Source of the DNA: Neotabrizicola shimadae | GTDB lineage: Bacteria > Pseudomonadota > Alphaproteobacteria > Rhodobacterales > Rhodobacteraceae | Length of the DNA stretch: 64,000 nt | NCBI RefSeq assembly: GCF_019623905.1 | Contig: NZ_CP069370.1 | Coordinates: 496,001 to 560,000, forward strand | Direction: 5' to 3' | Part shown: positions 62,684 to 64,000 of the stretch, one piece after another | How positions within the stretch are numbered: position 1 is the stretch's first letter | How the letters are laid out: every line of letters starts with the position of its first letter | Notes under the pieces: model-generated | Databases searched by the model: none | Seen by the model: only the letters and a program-made list of their open reading frames with translations | What the model was told of the DNA's origin: nothing | Made by a program: the position numbers and the translations under genes

Positions 62684-64000
62684 GTGAGACCGTCCTTGAC
62701 GTCCGCGACCTGAAGGTCGCCTTCCGGCAGGAAGGCCGGGTAATGCAGGCAGTGAAGGGGGTAAGCTTCACCGTGGGCCGGGGCGAGACGGTGGCCCTGG
62801 TGGGCGAAAGCGGATCGGGCAAGTCGGTGACGGCGCTGTCCACCGTGGCGCTCTTGCCTGATGCGGCAGTGCTTTCGGGATCGGTCCGCTATCGCGGGAC
62901 CGAGATGGTTGGCGCGCCCGAGGACATGCTGCGCCGCGTGCGCGGCAACGACATCAGCTTCATCTTTCAGGAGCCGATGACGAGCCTCAACCCGCTGCAC
63001 ACGATCGAGAAGCAGATCGCGGAAAGCCTGAAACTGCACCAGGGCCTGACCGGCCCGGCGGCGCGGGCGCGGATCATCGAGCTGTTGCAGAAGGTCGGCA
63101 TCCGCGAGGCGGAAAGCCGACTGTCGGCCTATCCGCACCAGCTTTCGGGTGGGCAGCGTCAGCGCATCATGATCGCCATGGCGCTGGCCAACGGGCCCGA
63201 GCTTCTGATCGCCGACGAGCCGACCACCGCGCTGGACGTGACGATCCAGGCGCAGATCCTGGACTTGCTGGCCGACCTGAAGGCGCGGGAAGGCCTGAGC
63301 CTCCTGTTCATCACCCACGACCTGGGCATCGTGCGGCGCATCGCCGACCGGGTCTGCGTGATGCAGGGCGGCGAGATCGTTGAGCAGGGGCCGGCGGCAG
63401 AGATCTTTGCCAACCCGCAGCATCCCTACACGCGCAAGCTTCTGGCGGCCGAGCCGAAGGGTGGGCCTGCGCCCGTACCCGAAGGCGCCCCCGAAGTGGT
63501 GCGCACGGATGCGTTGCGCGTCTGGTTCCCGATCACTGCGGGCTTCCTGCGCCGGACCGTGGGCCACGTGAAGGCGGTGAACGACGCCACGGTCTCGGTT
63601 CGTTCCGGGGAGACCCTCGGGATCGTGGGCGAGAGCGGATCGGGCAAGACGACGCTGGCGCTGGCGCTGATGCGACTGATCCCCTTCACCGGCAAGGCGG
63701 TGTTCCTGGGCAAGCCGCTGGAGAGCCTGCATGGCGCTGAGTTACGGCATCTGCGGCGCGACATGCAGATCGTGTTCCAGGACCCGTTCGGCAGCCTGTC
63801 GCCCCGCATGACCGCCGAGGAGATCATCGCCGAGGGTCTGGGGGTGCACGGGGTCGATCCAGGGCGCGACCGCCGCGAGATGGTGGCTGACATCATGACC
63901 GAGGTGGGTCTGGACCCGGCGATGATGGCGCGCTACCCGCACGAATTCTCTGGCGGACAGCGCCAGCGCATCGCCATCGCCCGGGCAATGATCCTGCGTC
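62680..64000 (+). CDS. yejF: peptide ABC transporter ATPase (YejF-like), 3' end missing
   Basis: At least 440 residues of a fused double ATPase powering the importer. The first domain has Walker A GESGSGKS (42-49), signature LSGGQRQR and [10 protein letters not shown]; the second has GESGSGKTT and FSGGQRQR close to the window edge. The frame is open to the last base, so the C-terminus lies outside. The start ATG overlaps the yejE stop. Confidence 0.93.
   Translation, partial: MSETVLDVRDLKVAFRQEGRVMQAVKGVSFTVGRGETVALVGESGSGKSVTALSTVALLPDAAVLSGSVRYRGTEMVGAPEDMLRRVRGNDISFIFQEPMTSLNPLHTIEKQIAESLKLHQGLTGPAARARIIELLQKVGIREAESRLSAYPHQLSGGQRQRIMIAMALANGPELLIADEPTTALDVTIQAQILDLLADLKAREGLSLLFITHDLGIVRRIADRVCVMQGGEIVEQGPAAEIFANPQHPYTRKLLAAEPKGGPAPVPEGAPEVVRTDALRVWFPITAGFLRRTVGHVKAVNDATVSVRSGETLGIVGESGSGKTTLALALMRLIPFTGKAVFLGKPLESLHGAELRHLRRDMQIVFQDPFGSLSPRMTAEEIIAEGLGVHGVDPGRDRREMVADIMTEVGLDPAMMARYPHEFSGGQRQRIAIARAMILR

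Overview
The window is GC-rich chromosomal DNA from an alphaproteobacterium of the order Rhodobacterales (Rhodobacter/Tabrizicola/Gemmobacter-like). The placement rests on a division and cell-wall cluster with a meso-DAP-type MurE, the gene run merR-ihfA-fabH-plsX-rpmF-yceD facing bamE, a GcrA regulator, a membrane-anchored cytochrome c of the c-y type, a double-length dCTP deaminase and an FNR box in front of a di-haem peroxidase gene. No rRNA operon, phage, insertion sequence or CRISPR array was seen.

Layout. 0-7.3 kb: overlapping peptidoglycan genes rsmH(partial)-ftsL-ftsI-murE-murF-mraY, followed not by murD but by a LysE-type exporter. 7.4-13.3 kb: aldo/keto reductase, DUF302 protein, EamA transporter and divergent LysR regulator, SDR, Hsp70-like protein and a small exported protein. 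13.4-20.8 kb: dCTP deaminase, tRNA-Pro(GGG), the leftward lipid/ribosome/IHF operon, bamE and msrB. 20.9-26.7 kb: OlsB-like acyltransferase, PDZ protease, ABC-F ATPase, beta-barrel protein, YjbR protein, lipoprotein. 26.7-32.7 kb: cysS, cimA, a squalene/phytoene-synthase-like protein and rimO. 32.7-36.0 kb: a gene-poor, partly AT-rich stretch around a cysteine-rich RTX protein. 36-44 kb: AsmA-like protein, cytochrome c peroxidase, gcrA with a partner gene, a serine hydrolase and argD-argF. 44-58 kb: mostly stand-alone housekeeping genes (hemerythrin, isochorismatase, MFS, hrpB, chaC, meaB, a HAD phosphatase, a nucleotidase, nudC, pheA, cytochrome c-y). 58.5 kb to the end: a yejABEF-type peptide ABC importer, cut off in the ATPase gene.

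The most interesting signals lie between genes. (1) An 83-bp element occurs four times: a TTAA-N7-TTAA box (the CtrA consensus form), then a near-constant 41-42 nt spacer, then the palindrome GTCCGAGCTCGGAC. It lies before the SDR gene, before cimA, and at both ends of rimO. (2) The cysS-cimA gap holds a run of about seven perfect hairpins. (3) A 14-codon ORF with adjacent Cys codons and a good ribosome binding site precedes cysS, its start inside a 12-bp inverted repeat; a 14-codon ORF ending Arg-Arg-Arg precedes argD. (4) The RTX gene has a promoter region crowded with GANTC (CcrM) sites, and gcrA is in the same window. These readings come from the sequence alone; no searches or folding calculations were run.
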